A stretch of 64,000 nt of DNA from Brevibacillus brevis (GTDB taxonomy: Bacteria; Bacillota; Bacilli; Brevibacillales; Brevibacillaceae), in NCBI RefSeq assembly GCF_031583145.1, contig NZ_CP134050.1, forward strand, positions 2,679,501-2,743,500, read 5' to 3'. Every line of letters starts with the position of its first letter. Positions within the stretch are counted from its first letter, which is position 1. Made by a program: the position numbers and the translations under genes. Positions 41,966-51,356 of this stretch are shown in pieces. A model generated the notes under the pieces. That model searched no databases, was not told the origin of the DNA, and saw only the letters and a program-made list of their open reading frames with translations.

Positions 41966-44407
41966 ATGGCAAATGTAAATCGGCGCAAGCTGAACAAAAA
42001 TTTGGGGAAAACCGTCCGGAGAAGCTCTGCGGAATTTGAAATTCCGCTGTTCCAATCCAAGCGCAATGTCGATTGGCTTTCAGAGCTGGAAGAGGATCTT
42101 TTGGACGGCGAGATTCCTCCCGAACAATCACAACCGCTCCCGACAGCAGCGAAGGGGAATCCAGCTACTCCGCCGCTGCAAAAAATGCCGACCCAAGGCA
42201 TCTCCTCCAACCAGACGACTTACACCAAGGTGATCAAGGAGCGGAATGACGACCGGGTGAGATCATTTGTTTACACGGACGATTTGACCGACCAGTCCGT
42301 CACCACGGAGAAAATCGCGAATCGGGCGATTGACGCGACAAAAATGAAGCCAGGCATTGTAGACAATACGCTCTTGAAAGACTATGCAGTGGACAGCAGC
42401 AAGCTGGCTGACCAAAGCGTCACCTCGAACAAGATCGCTCCCCAAGCGATCCAGAGCGAGCATCTGGGACGAGGAATCATCAACAGCGATATGATTCAGG
42501 ATCGATCCATTTCCGGTCAAAAGCTGATCAACTACAGCATTTCATCGGAAAAATTGGCGGACAAAGTCATCGATTCAATGAAGTTTGCCGAAGGAGCGAT
42601 CCAGAGCAAACACATTCAGGAGCAGGCCATTACCAGTGAACTGATCCAGGATCAGGCGATCACTTCGGAGAAAATCAAAACAGGCGGGATCCATACCAGA
42701 CACCTGGCGAATTACGCGATCAATTCCGTCAAGCTGGAGGACGGAGCGGTCACGAGCGATAAGATTCGTGACGGCGCAGTGACGGCAGCAAAACTCGATG
42801 AGAATGTGATCGAATCCCAGCACATTCGGGAGGGATCCATTCTTCACCACCACGTCGCGGACCAGGCCATAGACCAGCGAAATCTGGCGCCCGGCTCTGT
42901 GACAGATACACACCTTGCCTTTCAGGCGGTATTTACGCAGCACCTCCAAGATGAAGCGGTTACGAGCGACAAAATCGGCCCCTATGCCGTGTTGACCGAA
43001 CATTTGGACCACGCGAGCGTTACCTCTGAAAAAATTGCAAGGGAGTCGGTCACTGGTGTCCACTTGCAAGCCTCAAGCGTCCAGACTTCCCATTTGCAAG
43101 ACCATGCCATCTCCACGAAAAAGCTCGGGGATCAGCAAGTGACGACAGCCAAGCTGGCTGACAGAGCCGTGACGAGCGAGAAGCTGGGGAATCGGAGTGT
43201 CGGCAGCCACCATCTGCTGGAGGAAAGCATCGAGGCGAGGCATCTGGCTGACAACTCGATCACCCCTGAAAAGCTCGCCCGCAAGTCCATTGAAGATCGG
43301 CATTTGACGGAACGGCTCATCGGCCCTGCCCACTTGCGGGAGTACGCGGTGCAAACACAGCATCTCGGGGATCATGTGGTCACAACGTCCAAGATCGCTC
43401 CGGAGTCGATTTCGACGGATAAAATCACGGAACTGAGCGTCACGACGACGAAGCTGGCAGACTCGGCCGTCACTTCTCCCAAATTGGGAACGGAAGCAGT
43501 GAAGACGCGACATCTGGGGAAAGGCGCAGTCACGGGGGAGAAATTGGCGGAAAAGGCGGTATCGTCCACTCACCTCGCCAGTCTGTCCGTGCAGAATGAA
43601 CATCTCCAGCCTAAGTCGGTCAGCAAGGAGAAGCTGCAGGATGGCAGCGTCACACGCGAGAAGCTGACGGATCGGGTCATAGATGGATCCAAAATCGAGC
43701 TGCAATCCTTGACTGGGGAGCATGTGGTACTGGAGAGCCTGACTGGTCGCCACCTCGCCGCAGGAAGCATCACGTCCGAAAAGCTGGCGAAGCAAACCAT
43801 CGAGACGCAGCACATCGTCGATCGGGCCATTACGGAAGAGAAGCTCGCGGACGGAATCGTGACAGAGAATAAAGTGGCTCCCGGATCAATCAGCGACATT
43901 CATATTGTGGACCGCAGCATTTCTCCGGAAAAGCTTTCGTTTTACCCGGTTCAAACGGCCAGAAGGCACGCTCCGGCCTTGCAGCTGTTTGGATCCACGC
44001 CATACCGGATGCCGGCAAGCGAGCGGACTGTGGACGTCGTCATTCGGCTTCCGGAGCCGTTTGGCGATGCCAGTTACTGCATCGTAGCCATGACCAACCA
44101 GCCCGGAATGGGGGCTTCCCTGAAAAAAACGTCCAAATTTTCGGCTATTATTACCGTGTTTCGCTCGCGGGAAGACGGTGAGATCAGCGGGATGCTCCAA
44201 TGGATCGCTCTCGGGGAAAAGGGGAGCCCTGATGATGACGGCTTCACAGAAGAAGATTTCCTGGAAGAAGAAGGGAGCGATTGGTCAAGCGAGTCACCGG
44301 AGGCATTGACAGAGGATGACTTGTTGCGGGAACTGGAGGAAGAGCTTGTAGAAAGAGAGGAGACCTTAGGGCAAGGGATTGAGCATGCCGACCGCCAATC
44401 TGAATAG
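41966..44407 (+). CDS. Decapeptide-repeat surface-type protein with WIA-containing C-terminal domain
   Basis: An 813-residue protein in three parts. Residues 1-109 are basic then acidic, without a signal peptide. Residues 110-659 are about 55 consecutive ten-residue repeats of the form x-[AS]-[VI]-x-[ST]-x-[KH]-[LI]-x-x, for example QSVTTEKIAN and RAVTSEKLGN. Residues about 670-745 form a globular domain containing MLQWIALGEKG, and the tail is very acidic. I recall WIAG-tail proteins with similar repeats in Brevibacillus; the assignment is from memory. Phage tail fibres show similar repeats. AGGAGG precedes the ATG. A spore-surface role is inferred. Confidence 0.75.
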   Translation: MANVNRRKLNKNLGKTVRRSSAEFEIPLFQSKRNVDWLSELEEDLLDGEIPPEQSQPLPTAAKGNPATPPLQKMPTQGISSNQTTYTKVIKERNDDRVRSFVYTDDLTDQSVTTEKIANRAIDATKMKPGIVDNTLLKDYAVDSSKLADQSVTSNKIAPQAIQSEHLGRGIINSDMIQDRSISGQKLINYSISSEKLADKVIDSMKFAEGAIQSKHIQEQAITSELIQDQAITSEKIKTGGIHTRHLANYAINSVKLEDGAVTSDKIRDGAVTAAKLDENVIESQHIREGSILHHHVADQAIDQRNLAPGSVTDTHLAFQAVFTQHLQDEAVTSDKIGPYAVLTEHLDHASVTSEKIARESVTGVHLQASSVQTSHLQDHAISTKKLGDQQVTTAKLADRAVTSEKLGNRSVGSHHLLEESIEARHLADNSITPEKLARKSIEDRHLTERLIGPAHLREYAVQTQHLGDHVVTTSKIAPESISTDKITELSVTTTKLADSAVTSPKLGTEAVKTRHLGKGAVTGEKLAEKAVSSTHLASLSVQNEHLQPKSVSKEKLQDGSVTREKLTDRVIDGSKIELQSLTGEHVVLESLTGRHLAAGSITSEKLAKQTIETQHIVDRAITEEKLADGIVTENKVAPGSISDIHIVDRSISPEKLSFYPVQTARRHAPALQLFGSTPYRMPASERTVDVVIRLPEPFGDASYCIVAMTNQPGMGASLKKTSKFSAIITVFRSREDGEISGMLQWIALGEKGSPDDDGFTEEDFLEEEGSDWSSESPEALTEDDLLRELEEELVEREETLGQGIEHADRQSE
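42293..43942 (+). repeat. 55 tandem 30-bp coding repeats
   Basis: The repeat region of the preceding entry keeps an exact 30-base period without insertion or deletion, but copies differ strongly in DNA sequence. Lysine and histidine alternate irregularly at the seventh position. Old duplication with selection on the protein pattern is suggested. Confidence 0.85.
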
Positions 44408-44423
44408 CGGCAGCCGACGAGGC

Positions 44424-44457
44424 GCCTTTCTGCAGCCAGCGGAAAGGCTATTTTGTT
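44424..44457 (+). terminator. Intrinsic terminator after the repeat-protein gene
   Basis: GCCTTTC (44424-44430) pairs with GAAAGGC (44442-44448), followed by a T-rich stretch. Confidence 0.6.
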
Positions 44458-44498
44458 TCCGTAATGTTATTATGGTAAACTAAATGCGGAGTCTGTCA

Positions 44499-44527
44499 TT
44501 GAATTTGCCCATCCCCGATAGTATAAT
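44499..44527 (+). promoter_or_regulatory. Sigma-A promoter of asnS
   Basis: TTGAAT (44499-44504), 17 bases, TATAAT (44522-44527). The leader to the start codon is about 50 bases, too short for a T-box. Confidence 0.75.
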
Positions 44528-44585
44528 TGCAAGGTATACTCAGTCTGTTATTTGTCTGGGACGGTAAATGGAGGGAATTGATCCG

Positions 44586-45875
44586 ATGTTGACGACGATT
44601 GCCCGAATCGGGCAGCATGTTGGACAAGAAGTACGTTTGGGCTGCTGGCTGTATAACAAGCGCGGCAGCGGCAAGATCCAATTTTTGCAACTGCGCGATG
44701 GCTCCGGCTTTATCCAGGGGGTCGTAGTAAAGGCAGAAGTGGCTGAGGATGTTTGGGAAAGAGCATCGAAACTGACACAAGAAAGCTCTCTTTACATAAC
44801 TGGGGTTGTTCGGGCGGACGATCGCGCGCCGAGCGGCTTTGAATTGAATGTGACGGGCGTGGAAATCATCCAGCTCGCGGAAAACTATCCGATTTCCTTG
44901 AAAGAGCACGGCGTGGATTTTCTGATGGACCATCGCCACCTCTGGCTGCGCACACCGCGTCAGCGCGCCGTGATGGCTATCCGCTCCGAAGTCATCCGGG
45001 CGGTGTACGAGTTCTTCCAGCAAAACGGGTTCTACAAAGTCGATCCGCCGATTTTGACGCCTACTTCCGCTGAGGGAACCACAAACCTGTTCCATACCAA
45101 GTATTTTGACGAGGATGCCTATCTGTCTCAATCGGGCCAGCTGTACATGGAAGCGGCGGCAATGGCTCTGGGCCGCGTATACTCGTTCGGACCGACGTTC
45201 CGCGCTGAGAAGTCGAAAACCCGTCGCCACCTGATCGAGTTTTGGATGATCGAGCCGGAGATGGCGTTCGTGGATCACGAAGAAAATCTGCGCATTCAGG
45301 AAGCGTTTGTCTCCCACATCGTGCAATCCGTCCTGAAGAATTGCCAGATGGAACTGAAAACGCTGGAACGCGACACGACCAAGCTGCAAAACGTGACCGG
45401 TCCATTCCCTCGCATCAGCTACGACGATGCGATCAAGCTGCTCCAGGAAAAAGGAAGCGAGATCAAGTGGGGCGACGATTTTGGCGCTCCGGACGAGACG
45501 ACGATCGCAGAGCACTTCGACAAGCCGGTCTTCATTACGAACTACCCGACTGAAATCAAGGCCTTCTACATGAAGCCGGATCCGAATCGCCCGGAAGTCG
45601 TACTGTGTGCCGATTTGATCGCACCGGAAGGATACGGGGAGATCATCGGAGGAAGTCAGCGGATTGACGATCCTGAGCTCCTGGAAAAACGCTTTGCTGA
45701 GCATGAGCTTTCGGAAGAGGCTTATCGTTGGTACCTCGATTTGCGGAAGTACGGCACGGTTCCGCATTCCGGCTTCGGACTGGGACTGGAGCGCACAATC
45801 GCCTGGATTTGCGGACTGGATCACGTTCGCGAGACCATCCCGTTCCCTCGCATGCTGTATCGCCTGTACCCGTAA
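44586..45875 (+). CDS. asnS: Asparaginyl-tRNA synthetase
   Basis: Class IIb aminoacyl-tRNA synthetase of 429 residues. An N-terminal OB-fold anticodon-binding domain (about 15-100) precedes the catalytic domain, with motif 2 at [15 protein letters not shown] and motif 3 at [16 protein letters not shown] chose the ATG at 44586, ten bases after GGAGGG; an in-frame ATG 18 bases upstream would overlap the binding site. It keeps its B. subtilis position before dnaD. Confidence 0.96.
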   Translation: MLTTIARIGQHVGQEVRLGCWLYNKRGSGKIQFLQLRDGSGFIQGVVVKAEVAEDVWERASKLTQESSLYITGVVRADDRAPSGFELNVTGVEIIQLAENYPISLKEHGVDFLMDHRHLWLRTPRQRAVMAIRSEVIRAVYEFFQQNGFYKVDPPILTPTSAEGTTNLFHTKYFDEDAYLSQSGQLYMEAAAMALGRVYSFGPTFRAEKSKTRRHLIEFWMIEPEMAFVDHEENLRIQEAFVSHIVQSVLKNCQMELKTLERDTTKLQNVTGPFPRISYDDAIKLLQEKGSEIKWGDDFGAPDETTIAEHFDKPVFITNYPTEIKAFYMKPDPNRPEVVLCADLIAPEGYGEIIGGSQRIDDPELLEKRFAEHELSEEAYRWYLDLRKYGTVPHSGFGLGLERTIAWICGLDHVRETIPFPRMLYRLYP

Positions 45876-45882
45876 TTCTCGT

Positions 45883-45914
45883 ACACCCTGTTGCTGAGGG
45901 CAGCAGGGTGTTCC
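45883..45914 (+). terminator. Hairpin after asnS
   Basis: ACACCCTG (45883-45890) pairs with CAGGGTGT (45904-45911), followed by TTCCTATT. A weak terminator. Confidence 0.5.
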
Positions 45915-45985
45915 TATTGATTGATCATGCTTCTACCTGTTTCTGCACTCCCTTGTCATTCCAACTCAGAGGTGAAAAACGCTTT

Positions 45986-46666
45986 ATGGATTCTCAACTA
46001 TTGCAATTGTTGCAAGAAGGTGCGACGTCCGTCTCGAACCTGCTTCTCAAAATGTACAAACGCATGTTTCTGGCCGATGATGAAATGATGCTGCTCATTC
46101 ATCTGCTCTCGTTTCAGCAGGAAGGAAACCGTTTCCCGACGTTGACGGAACTCGAAGAGCGCATGTCTATGCCAAACATGAGACTGATTCAATCGCTGCA
46201 GAAGCTGCTGAAAGAGGAATGGATTCGCATCGATGAATTTATTGACCCGCAAACCGGGATGCGGCATGAGCAATACAATTTGACGCCTTTGTATCGGAAG
46301 CTGTACCAAACCTGGCGAGAGCAGCAAACGAACTCTCACATGATCGAGTCGATTCATGAGCCGTATCGGCAAACGGCAGCAGCGGCTGTGGATGAAGAGC
46401 CGGTAGCCATTTACGGACGATTTGAACAAGCCTTCGGACGGCCGCTCTCTCCATTTGAACTGGAGAGCATCCACATGTGGGCGGAGCAGGACGGCTATTC
46501 GGAAGAGCTGATCTTGACCGCCTTGCGCGAGGCAGCAACGGTCGGAAAGCTGCACATTCGCTACATCGACCGCATCTTGCTGGAATGGCAAAAACAGCAA
46601 ATCACAAGTGTGGAGCAAGCACGTCAATACAGCATGAATTTCCGCCGAAACCGTCAACCGCTTTGA
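45986..46666 (+). CDS. dnaD: DNA replication initiation protein DnaD
   Basis: Primosome protein that loads the replicative helicase with DnaA, DnaB and DnaI. The 226 residues show an N-terminal winged helix (PTLTELEERMSMPNMRLIQS) and the C-terminal DnaD/DnaB-type domain (LTALREAATVGKLHIRYID). The ATG at 45986 follows AGAGGTGA. In B. subtilis nth, ypoC and ponA follow dnaD; here a glycan cluster follows. Confidence 0.93.
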   Translation: MDSQLLQLLQEGATSVSNLLLKMYKRMFLADDEMMLLIHLLSFQQEGNRFPTLTELEERMSMPNMRLIQSLQKLLKEEWIRIDEFIDPQTGMRHEQYNLTPLYRKLYQTWREQQTNSHMIESIHEPYRQTAAAAVDEEPVAIYGRFEQAFGRPLSPFELESIHMWAEQDGYSEELILTALREAATVGKLHIRYIDRILLEWQKQQITSVEQARQYSMNFRRNRQPL

Positions 46667-46691
46667 TTGTTGCAATCGAGGCGGTTTTTTT
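46656..46691 (+). terminator. Terminator overlapping the dnaD stop
   Basis: AACCGC (46656-46661) pairs with GCGGTT (46681-46686) and GATTG (46665-46669) with CAATC (46673-46677), followed by a T run. Confidence 0.75.
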
Positions 46692-46713
46692 GTTGCCGTC
46701 ATACCGTACGCGT

Positions 46714-46741
46714 ACCCATTTTCGACTCTCGTCATACCCTA
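46714..46741 (+). promoter_or_regulatory. Sigma-K-like promoter of the glycan cluster
   Basis: AC (46714-46715), 17 bases, CATACCCTA (46733-46741), matching the mother-cell sigma-K pattern mAC-N16/17-CATAnnnTA except for T at the m position. A second CATACCGTA lies at 46700-46708. Confidence 0.55.
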
Positions 46742-46817
46742 TAGCATACTTGCACGTTGCCGGCCCTGCATCCTTGATCCCAGATCAGCAGGGGCAACAG
46801 TTTGGAGGGAATGGCTT

Positions 46818-47240
46818 GTGGAAAAAAAGAAGAAATGGGATCTGCCGCATTGGGTGATGCCGGGCGTTTTTTCCGGCAACTTTGTGGTAGAGGAAGCCGT
46901 CGAGCGTATTTCCATCGTCAAACCGACGGAAAAGGAAACGGAAACGGCCACTGTCAAACTTCAGGAGGCGAAAGGCGATGAGGCATCCGTGCAGACATCC
47001 CCGCTCGCGCCGGAGCAGCCGATTGAAATCATTTTGACCCAGAAGGAGTCGGTCATTCGCGATCAGGTGGAAAAGCTCGAGCTGGAAATGACAGAGTTGA
47101 AGCGGCAGCTAGCCGCCTGGGAGCAGCGATTCCGGGAGATCGAAGAAAAGCAGACGAAGGAATTGCAGTACTTGTACCAGGTCGTACTGGCTCTGAAAAA
47201 GGAGTGGGAGAGCGAGCGTAATGAAGATCGCCATCATTAG
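46818..47240 (+). CDS. Coiled-coil hypothetical protein heading the glycan cluster
   Basis: A 140-residue soluble protein with no recognised family. Residues 1-30 are basic then hydrophobic (KKKKWDLPHWVMPGVFSGNF). A polar linker follows, and residues about 75-135 form a heptad-patterned coiled coil (DQVEKLELEMTELKRQLAAW). It starts with GTG eight bases after GGAGGG. Its end overlaps the glycosyltransferase gene by 20 bases. It is the first gene behind the sigma-K-like promoter; a coat-assembly or anchoring role is speculative. Confidence 0.7.
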   Translation: MEKKKKWDLPHWVMPGVFSGNFVVEEAVERISIVKPTEKETETATVKLQEAKGDEASVQTSPLAPEQPIEIILTQKESVIRDQVEKLELEMTELKRQLAAWEQRFREIEEKQTKELQYLYQVVLALKKEWESERNEDRHH

Positions 47241-48414
47241 TCCGGGTCCGTTCTCCGTGCCTCCCGTCAAAGGCAGCTCAGTCGAGCACGACATCGACGA
47301 AGTGACGAAGATGATGGACCCGGAACACAGGGTCACGATCTACACTCGCACCTGCGCTACTTACCCGAAGTCTACGGTAGAGGAAAACCGGGAATTCATC
47401 CGCTTTCCCTACCAGGGGCCAGGTCCATACTTACGGCGAATCATCCGGCACATTCGCAAGCACAAGCCGGATGTCATCATGGTGGAAAACAGGCCAACCT
47501 ATGTGCTTGCCTTAAAAAACCGCTTTCCCAAAATTCCGGTGTTTGTAAACATGCACTCGCATGTCTTTGCATCAAAAGGCATCATCAGCAAAGAAAAAAT
47601 GAAGCGCGTAGTTCGCCTGGCATCCGGCTTTTTCACCAACAGCGAGTACCTGCGCCGCCATTTTATCAAGACGTGCAAAATACCACCGCATAAAATACAT
47701 GCCGTTCACTTGGGAGTAGACGTCAGCCCGTATCAGGTAGCCAAAATCCATTATTCGATCCGCAAGCTGCGCAAACAGATCGGACTTTCGCCGGACGATC
47801 GTGTCCTTTTTTACGCGGGGAGACTGATGAGGGCAAAAGGGGTCCACGTGCTCTTAAAGGCGTTTCGTGCCGTCAGCGAGCAGGATCCGCTGGCCCGGCT
47901 CGTCATCGTGGGGGGTACGGGCTATGGCAGCAACCGCCTGACCCCTTATGTGCGCGAGCTGAAAAAATTGGCGAAGCCGCTGGGGGACAAAGTCAAATTC
48001 GTCAACTTCGTCCCCAGTGCAAAAATGCCGTTGTACTACCAGCTTGGAGACGTCGTCGCTACTCCCTCGGTCTGGCAGGAAGCGTTTTGCCGCGTCAATC
48101 TCGAAGCGATGGCTTCCGGCAAGCCGGTAATCACGACGCCGCGCGGAGGGATAGGTGAAGTAGTTGCCCATCAAAGCAGCGGATTCTTGCTTCCTCCCAA
48201 AGCGTGGAAAACGGAGCTGCCCGTCGTCTGGAATCTTCTCTGGAGCATACCGGGGATTCGGGCGGAGATGGGAAGGCAAGCGCTGCTGAGAGCCAAGCAG
48301 TTTTCCTGGTATGCGACAGCCCAAGGGTACTTGAACGTATTCGAAAGCGCACTGGGAAAACGTACGGGAGAAGAGGCTTCGCAGGAGAAGCAGCTGCTGC
48401 GTAAAACCGGATAA
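47221..48414 (+). CDS. GT4 glycosyltransferase, CotSA-like
   Basis: A 397-residue retaining glycosyltransferase with the two-Rossmann GT-B fold. The N-terminus IAIISPGPFSVPPVKGSSVE resembles spore-coat CotSA. The donor site has YAGRLMRAKGVHVLLKAF, and the E-x7-E motif is Glu287/Glu295 in WQEAFCRVNLEAMASG. No membrane helix is seen. Overlap with the preceding coiled-coil gene implies coupling. Donor and acceptor sugars cannot be read from sequence. Confidence 0.85.
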   Translation: MKIAIISPGPFSVPPVKGSSVEHDIDEVTKMMDPEHRVTIYTRTCATYPKSTVEENREFIRFPYQGPGPYLRRIIRHIRKHKPDVIMVENRPTYVLALKNRFPKIPVFVNMHSHVFASKGIISKEKMKRVVRLASGFFTNSEYLRRHFIKTCKIPPHKIHAVHLGVDVSPYQVAKIHYSIRKLRKQIGLSPDDRVLFYAGRLMRAKGVHVLLKAFRAVSEQDPLARLVIVGGTGYGSNRLTPYVRELKKLAKPLGDKVKFVNFVPSAKMPLYYQLGDVVATPSVWQEAFCRVNLEAMASGKPVITTPRGGIGEVVAHQSSGFLLPPKAWKTELPVVWNLLWSIPGIRAEMGRQALLRAKQFSWYATAQGYLNVFESALGKRTGEEASQEKQLLRKTG

Positions 48415-48492
48415 AGCCGTATCCCGCTTCATAGGTGCCAGCCCTTTCTTATGCGGGTGTGGACGTCAGCCCTGTCCAGATTTCGCAAGACG

Positions 48493-48501
48493 CATACCTT
48501 A
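48493..48501 (+). promoter_or_regulatory. Sigma-K/E-like -10 element
   Basis: CATACCTTA matches CATAnnnTA 36 bases before the nucleotidyltransferase start, but no AC or ATA is found at -35 distance. A possible internal promoter. Confidence 0.3.
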
Positions 48502-48536
48502 TAAGTATCGCAGAGCACTATTGGGGAGTGATACTT

Positions 48537-49583
48537 GTGAAAGGGTTAATCTTGTGTGCTGGACGTGGTACGCGACTGCACCCGTTCTCCTATTCGCAGC
48601 CCAAAACCCTCCTCCCTGTGGCCAATCATCCAGTATTACACTACTGCATCCGCAAACTGCGTGAAGTGGGTGTCCATGACATCGGGATCGTCATTCACCC
48701 TTCCCAAGTGCAAATCCCTCCACTCGTGGGCGATGGTAGTCGATTCGGGGCTACCATTACGTTTATTGAGCAGGAGGAACCATTGGGAATCGCCCATGCC
48801 GTCCAATTAGCGCAACCGTTTCTACATGACGAACCGTTTATTTTGTTACTCGGTGACAACTTGTTGATGGATTCGCTGCACGGGCTTACACGTGCGTTTT
48901 CAAGTACTTCGTCCGACGGAGTTGTGATGCTAAGTGAAGTGGAGAGACCACAGGACTATGGGATCGCCGAAATACAGGAAGAGCGTCTCGTCTCGGTAGA
49001 GGAAAAACCCCGCCAACCAAAGAGCAATCTGGCCGTCATTGGCGCATACCTGTTCACCAAACCCATTTTTGAGTCGATTGCTACACTTCAGCCGTCCGCC
49101 CGCGGGGAATACGAAATCACAGACGCGATACAGTCCATGATTGATCGGGGATATCAGATCGTGCACACCGTTACGAGTGGAAAGTATTCCGATGTAGGGA
49201 CGATTGATCGGTGGCTGGAGGCCAATCGGTGGATGCTGACCAACGATTTGGGCAAGCGCTACCAGGTCGGCGCCGATTCGATCGTGGAGAACTGTGAAAT
49301 CGTGGGACCTGTCCTGATCGGCGACGGCTGCGAGATCCGGAATTGCCGGTTGGGGCCTTTTGTTTCTATTCAAAATGGCGTGCGATTGAACAATTGTGCA
49401 CATATTGAAAACAGCATTTTACTCGAGAACAGCTCACTAGAGGATGTCGCCTGGAACGTGACGGACAGCGTGTTTGGCCGTTCTTCCCACTTGAACGGAC
49501 ACTCCAGCGATACGAGCGGCGTCTTCCTTGTAAGCGACAAGTCTTCCATCCGAATTCCAGCTGTCAAGAGGGAGGAGCCATGA
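48537..49583 (+). CDS. Sugar-1-phosphate nucleotidyltransferase with C-terminal hexapeptide domain
   Basis: Forms an NDP-sugar from NTP and sugar-1-phosphate. The 348 residues start with the nucleotide loop LILCAGRGTRLHPFS (residues 4-18) and Lys23 in QPKTLLPV. LLLGDNLL carries the metal acid. The C-terminal third (NCEIVGPVLIGDGCEIRNC) has the hexapeptide pattern of a left-handed beta helix, as in RmlA-like long forms and GlmU. The GTG start follows GGGGAG. It corresponds functionally to YtdA of B. subtilis but is longer; the sugar is uncertain. Confidence 0.85.
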   Translation: MKGLILCAGRGTRLHPFSYSQPKTLLPVANHPVLHYCIRKLREVGVHDIGIVIHPSQVQIPPLVGDGSRFGATITFIEQEEPLGIAHAVQLAQPFLHDEPFILLLGDNLLMDSLHGLTRAFSSTSSDGVVMLSEVERPQDYGIAEIQEERLVSVEEKPRQPKSNLAVIGAYLFTKPIFESIATLQPSARGEYEITDAIQSMIDRGYQIVHTVTSGKYSDVGTIDRWLEANRWMLTNDLGKRYQVGADSIVENCEIVGPVLIGDGCEIRNCRLGPFVSIQNGVRLNNCAHIENSILLENSSLEDVAWNVTDSVFGRSSHLNGHSSDTSGVFLVSDKSSIRIPAVKREEP

Positions 49584-50383
49584 GTCCGACCTTTACCGTA
49601 GTCATTCCGACGTACAATCGTGCCAAGTTTATTCGAAAGGCGATCCGAAGCGTGATCAAGCAGACCTGCAAAGATTGGAAGCTGCTGATCATGGACGACG
49701 CCTCTACGGATAAAACGCGTGTCAAGGTAGAGAAATACTTGTTCTACCCGAATATCACCTACTATCGAATGGAGAAAAACTCGGGCATCTCCAAGGTGAT
49801 GAACCAGGCGCTGTCGATGGTGGATACCCCATACCTCGTACAGCTGGATTCGGACGATTGGCTGCCGAAACGGACATTGGCGGTTCTCAAGAAGTACATT
49901 CATAAAAGCAAACCAAAAACGGCGTTGTATTACGGAAATGTGAAAATTTGGAGGGTAAAACGAGGCAAATACTACAATCCGTTCCTCGTCAAGCACAAGC
50001 ATTTCCGCAACAAATACCAGTTTCTCAAATACAACCGGTGGATGGTCGCTCCGCGCTGCTACCGGGTGGCGGCCCTGAGGGAGGTCGGCGGCTGGGATAC
50101 TTCCGACAAATACGAAGGGCGGATCATGGAGGATCGCCGGATCATTCTGCGTCTGATCGAGCGATACCCTGTCCGGTACATCAACAAAAAGCTGTACAAT
50201 CGAACCAAACACCGCGGCCAACTGACGGACGGCAAAATGAAGCGCAGGCGCAACCACCTCAGGCGAAAAACATTCAAGTACTACCTGAAGCGGTGGGGGA
50301 ACAAATTCAAACCGGTGTTTACGTACCGGAACGGTTATCTGGTTATCAAACGGCTGAAGAAAGTGAGGCGGCGGCGGCGATGA
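49580..50383 (+). CDS. GT2 glycosyltransferase
   Basis: A 267-residue GT-A glycosyltransferase of family 2: VVIPTYNRAKFIRKAIRSV at the N-terminus and the metal site Asp90-Ser-Asp92 in QLDSDDWLP. The catalytic acid region GRIMEDRRIILRL follows. The C-terminus is unusually basic (LKKVRRRRR), which may bind anionic glycan, RNA or membrane. It overlaps both neighbours by ATGA, so translation is coupled within the cluster. Confidence 0.87.
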   Translation: MSPTFTVVIPTYNRAKFIRKAIRSVIKQTCKDWKLLIMDDASTDKTRVKVEKYLFYPNITYYRMEKNSGISKVMNQALSMVDTPYLVQLDSDDWLPKRTLAVLKKYIHKSKPKTALYYGNVKIWRVKRGKYYNPFLVKHKHFRNKYQFLKYNRWMVAPRCYRVAALREVGGWDTSDKYEGRIMEDRRIILRLIERYPVRYINKKLYNRTKHRGQLTDGKMKRRRNHLRRKTFKYYLKRWGNKFKPVFTYRNGYLVIKRLKKVRRRRR

Positions 50384-51330
50384 CAAAAGCGCTTGTCACC
50401 GGTTGTGCCGGTTTTATCGGGTCTCATTTGACCCAGCGTCTGCTCCAGGATGGGGTGGTGGTCATCGGGGTCGACGGGTTTCTGGATAATTACGATGTGT
50501 CGGCAAAGCTGCGCAATTTGGCGGAGATCGGCAGGCATCCGGCCTTTACCTTCCATTCGACAATGCTGCAGACGCAGCGGTGGAACGAATGGCTGGATGG
50601 GGTGGACGTCGTGTACCACCTTGCCGCGCTGCCTGGCGTCCGCAACAGTTGGGGAAAGGCTTTCTCCGACTATGTCCATCACAACATCCTGGCGACGCAG
50701 CAATTGCTGGAGGCGTGCCTGCAAAGGCCGAAGCCTCCCGTGGTCGTCGCTTCTTCTTCTTCGTCCGTATACGGAACGATGCAGGGCACATTCACGGATG
50801 AGTCTGCGCCCCTTCGTCCCGTCTCTCCCTACGGAGTCACCAAGGAAGCGATGGAGCAAATTTGTCGGGTATACGTGAAAGCGCATGGTTTGCCGATCAC
50901 GATGCTCCGCTATTTCACTGTCTATGGTCCCCGGCAGCGTCCGGATATGGCGTTCCACCGCTTCTTTCGGCAAATGATGAAAGGCGATCCGGTCGTGATC
51001 TATGGCGATGGCCAGCAGACAAGGGATTTCACCTTTGTTTCCGATGCGGTAGAAGCCAATATCCTGGCCGCGAAGCACGCAGCGCCCGGGGAGATTTTCA
51101 ACGTCGGCGGCGATCGGGAAATCAAATTGCTCGATGTGCTGTCCATCATGGGCGGCCTGTTGAACACCACGCCCAACCTTTCCTTCCAAAAGGGGCCGGC
51201 TGGCGATTCGCAGCGCACGTGTGCGGACATCCAACTGGCCCAAACACGCCTGGGATACCGGCCGCAAGTTCCGCTTGAAGAAGGACTTCGGTTGCAATTG
51301 GCCGACATGCGCGCGCAAGCCAAGGGATAA
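50380..51330 (+). CDS. NAD-dependent sugar epimerase/dehydratase, YtcB-like
   Basis: Extended short-chain dehydrogenase of 316 residues acting on NDP-sugars. The NAD motif is GCAGFIG at 8-14. Serine in ASSSSSVYG and Tyr151/Lys155 in SPYGVTKEAM form the catalytic triad. RYFTVYGPRQRPDMAF is typical of GalE and UDP-glucuronate epimerases. With UDP-glucose dehydrogenase downstream, UDP-glucuronate to UDP-galacturonate conversion is a reasonable guess. Start overlaps the preceding gene by ATGA. Confidence 0.87.
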   Translation: MTKALVTGCAGFIGSHLTQRLLQDGVVVIGVDGFLDNYDVSAKLRNLAEIGRHPAFTFHSTMLQTQRWNEWLDGVDVVYHLAALPGVRNSWGKAFSDYVHHNILATQQLLEACLQRPKPPVVVASSSSSVYGTMQGTFTDESAPLRPVSPYGVTKEAMEQICRVYVKAHGLPITMLRYFTVYGPRQRPDMAFHRFFRQMMKGDPVVIYGDGQQTRDFTFVSDAVEANILAAKHAAPGEIFNVGGDREIKLLDVLSIMGGLLNTTPNLSFQKGPAGDSQRTCADIQLAQTRLGYRPQVPLEEGLRLQLADMRAQAKG

Positions 51331-51356
51331 TTCTAGGGAAACGGGAGGCAAGTCGC

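Noticed and set aside
43073-43813. A long minus-strand frame opposite the decapeptide repeats
   Set aside because: The 30-base coding period produces open antisense frames automatically; no start signal is present.
42293-43942. A CRISPR array, suggested by a regular 30-base period
   Set aside because: The copies are contiguous, differ in sequence, have no spacers and form one open reading frame.
44528-44585. A T-box leader before asnS
   Set aside because: The predicted leader is only about 50 bases and lacks the conserved T-box sequence.
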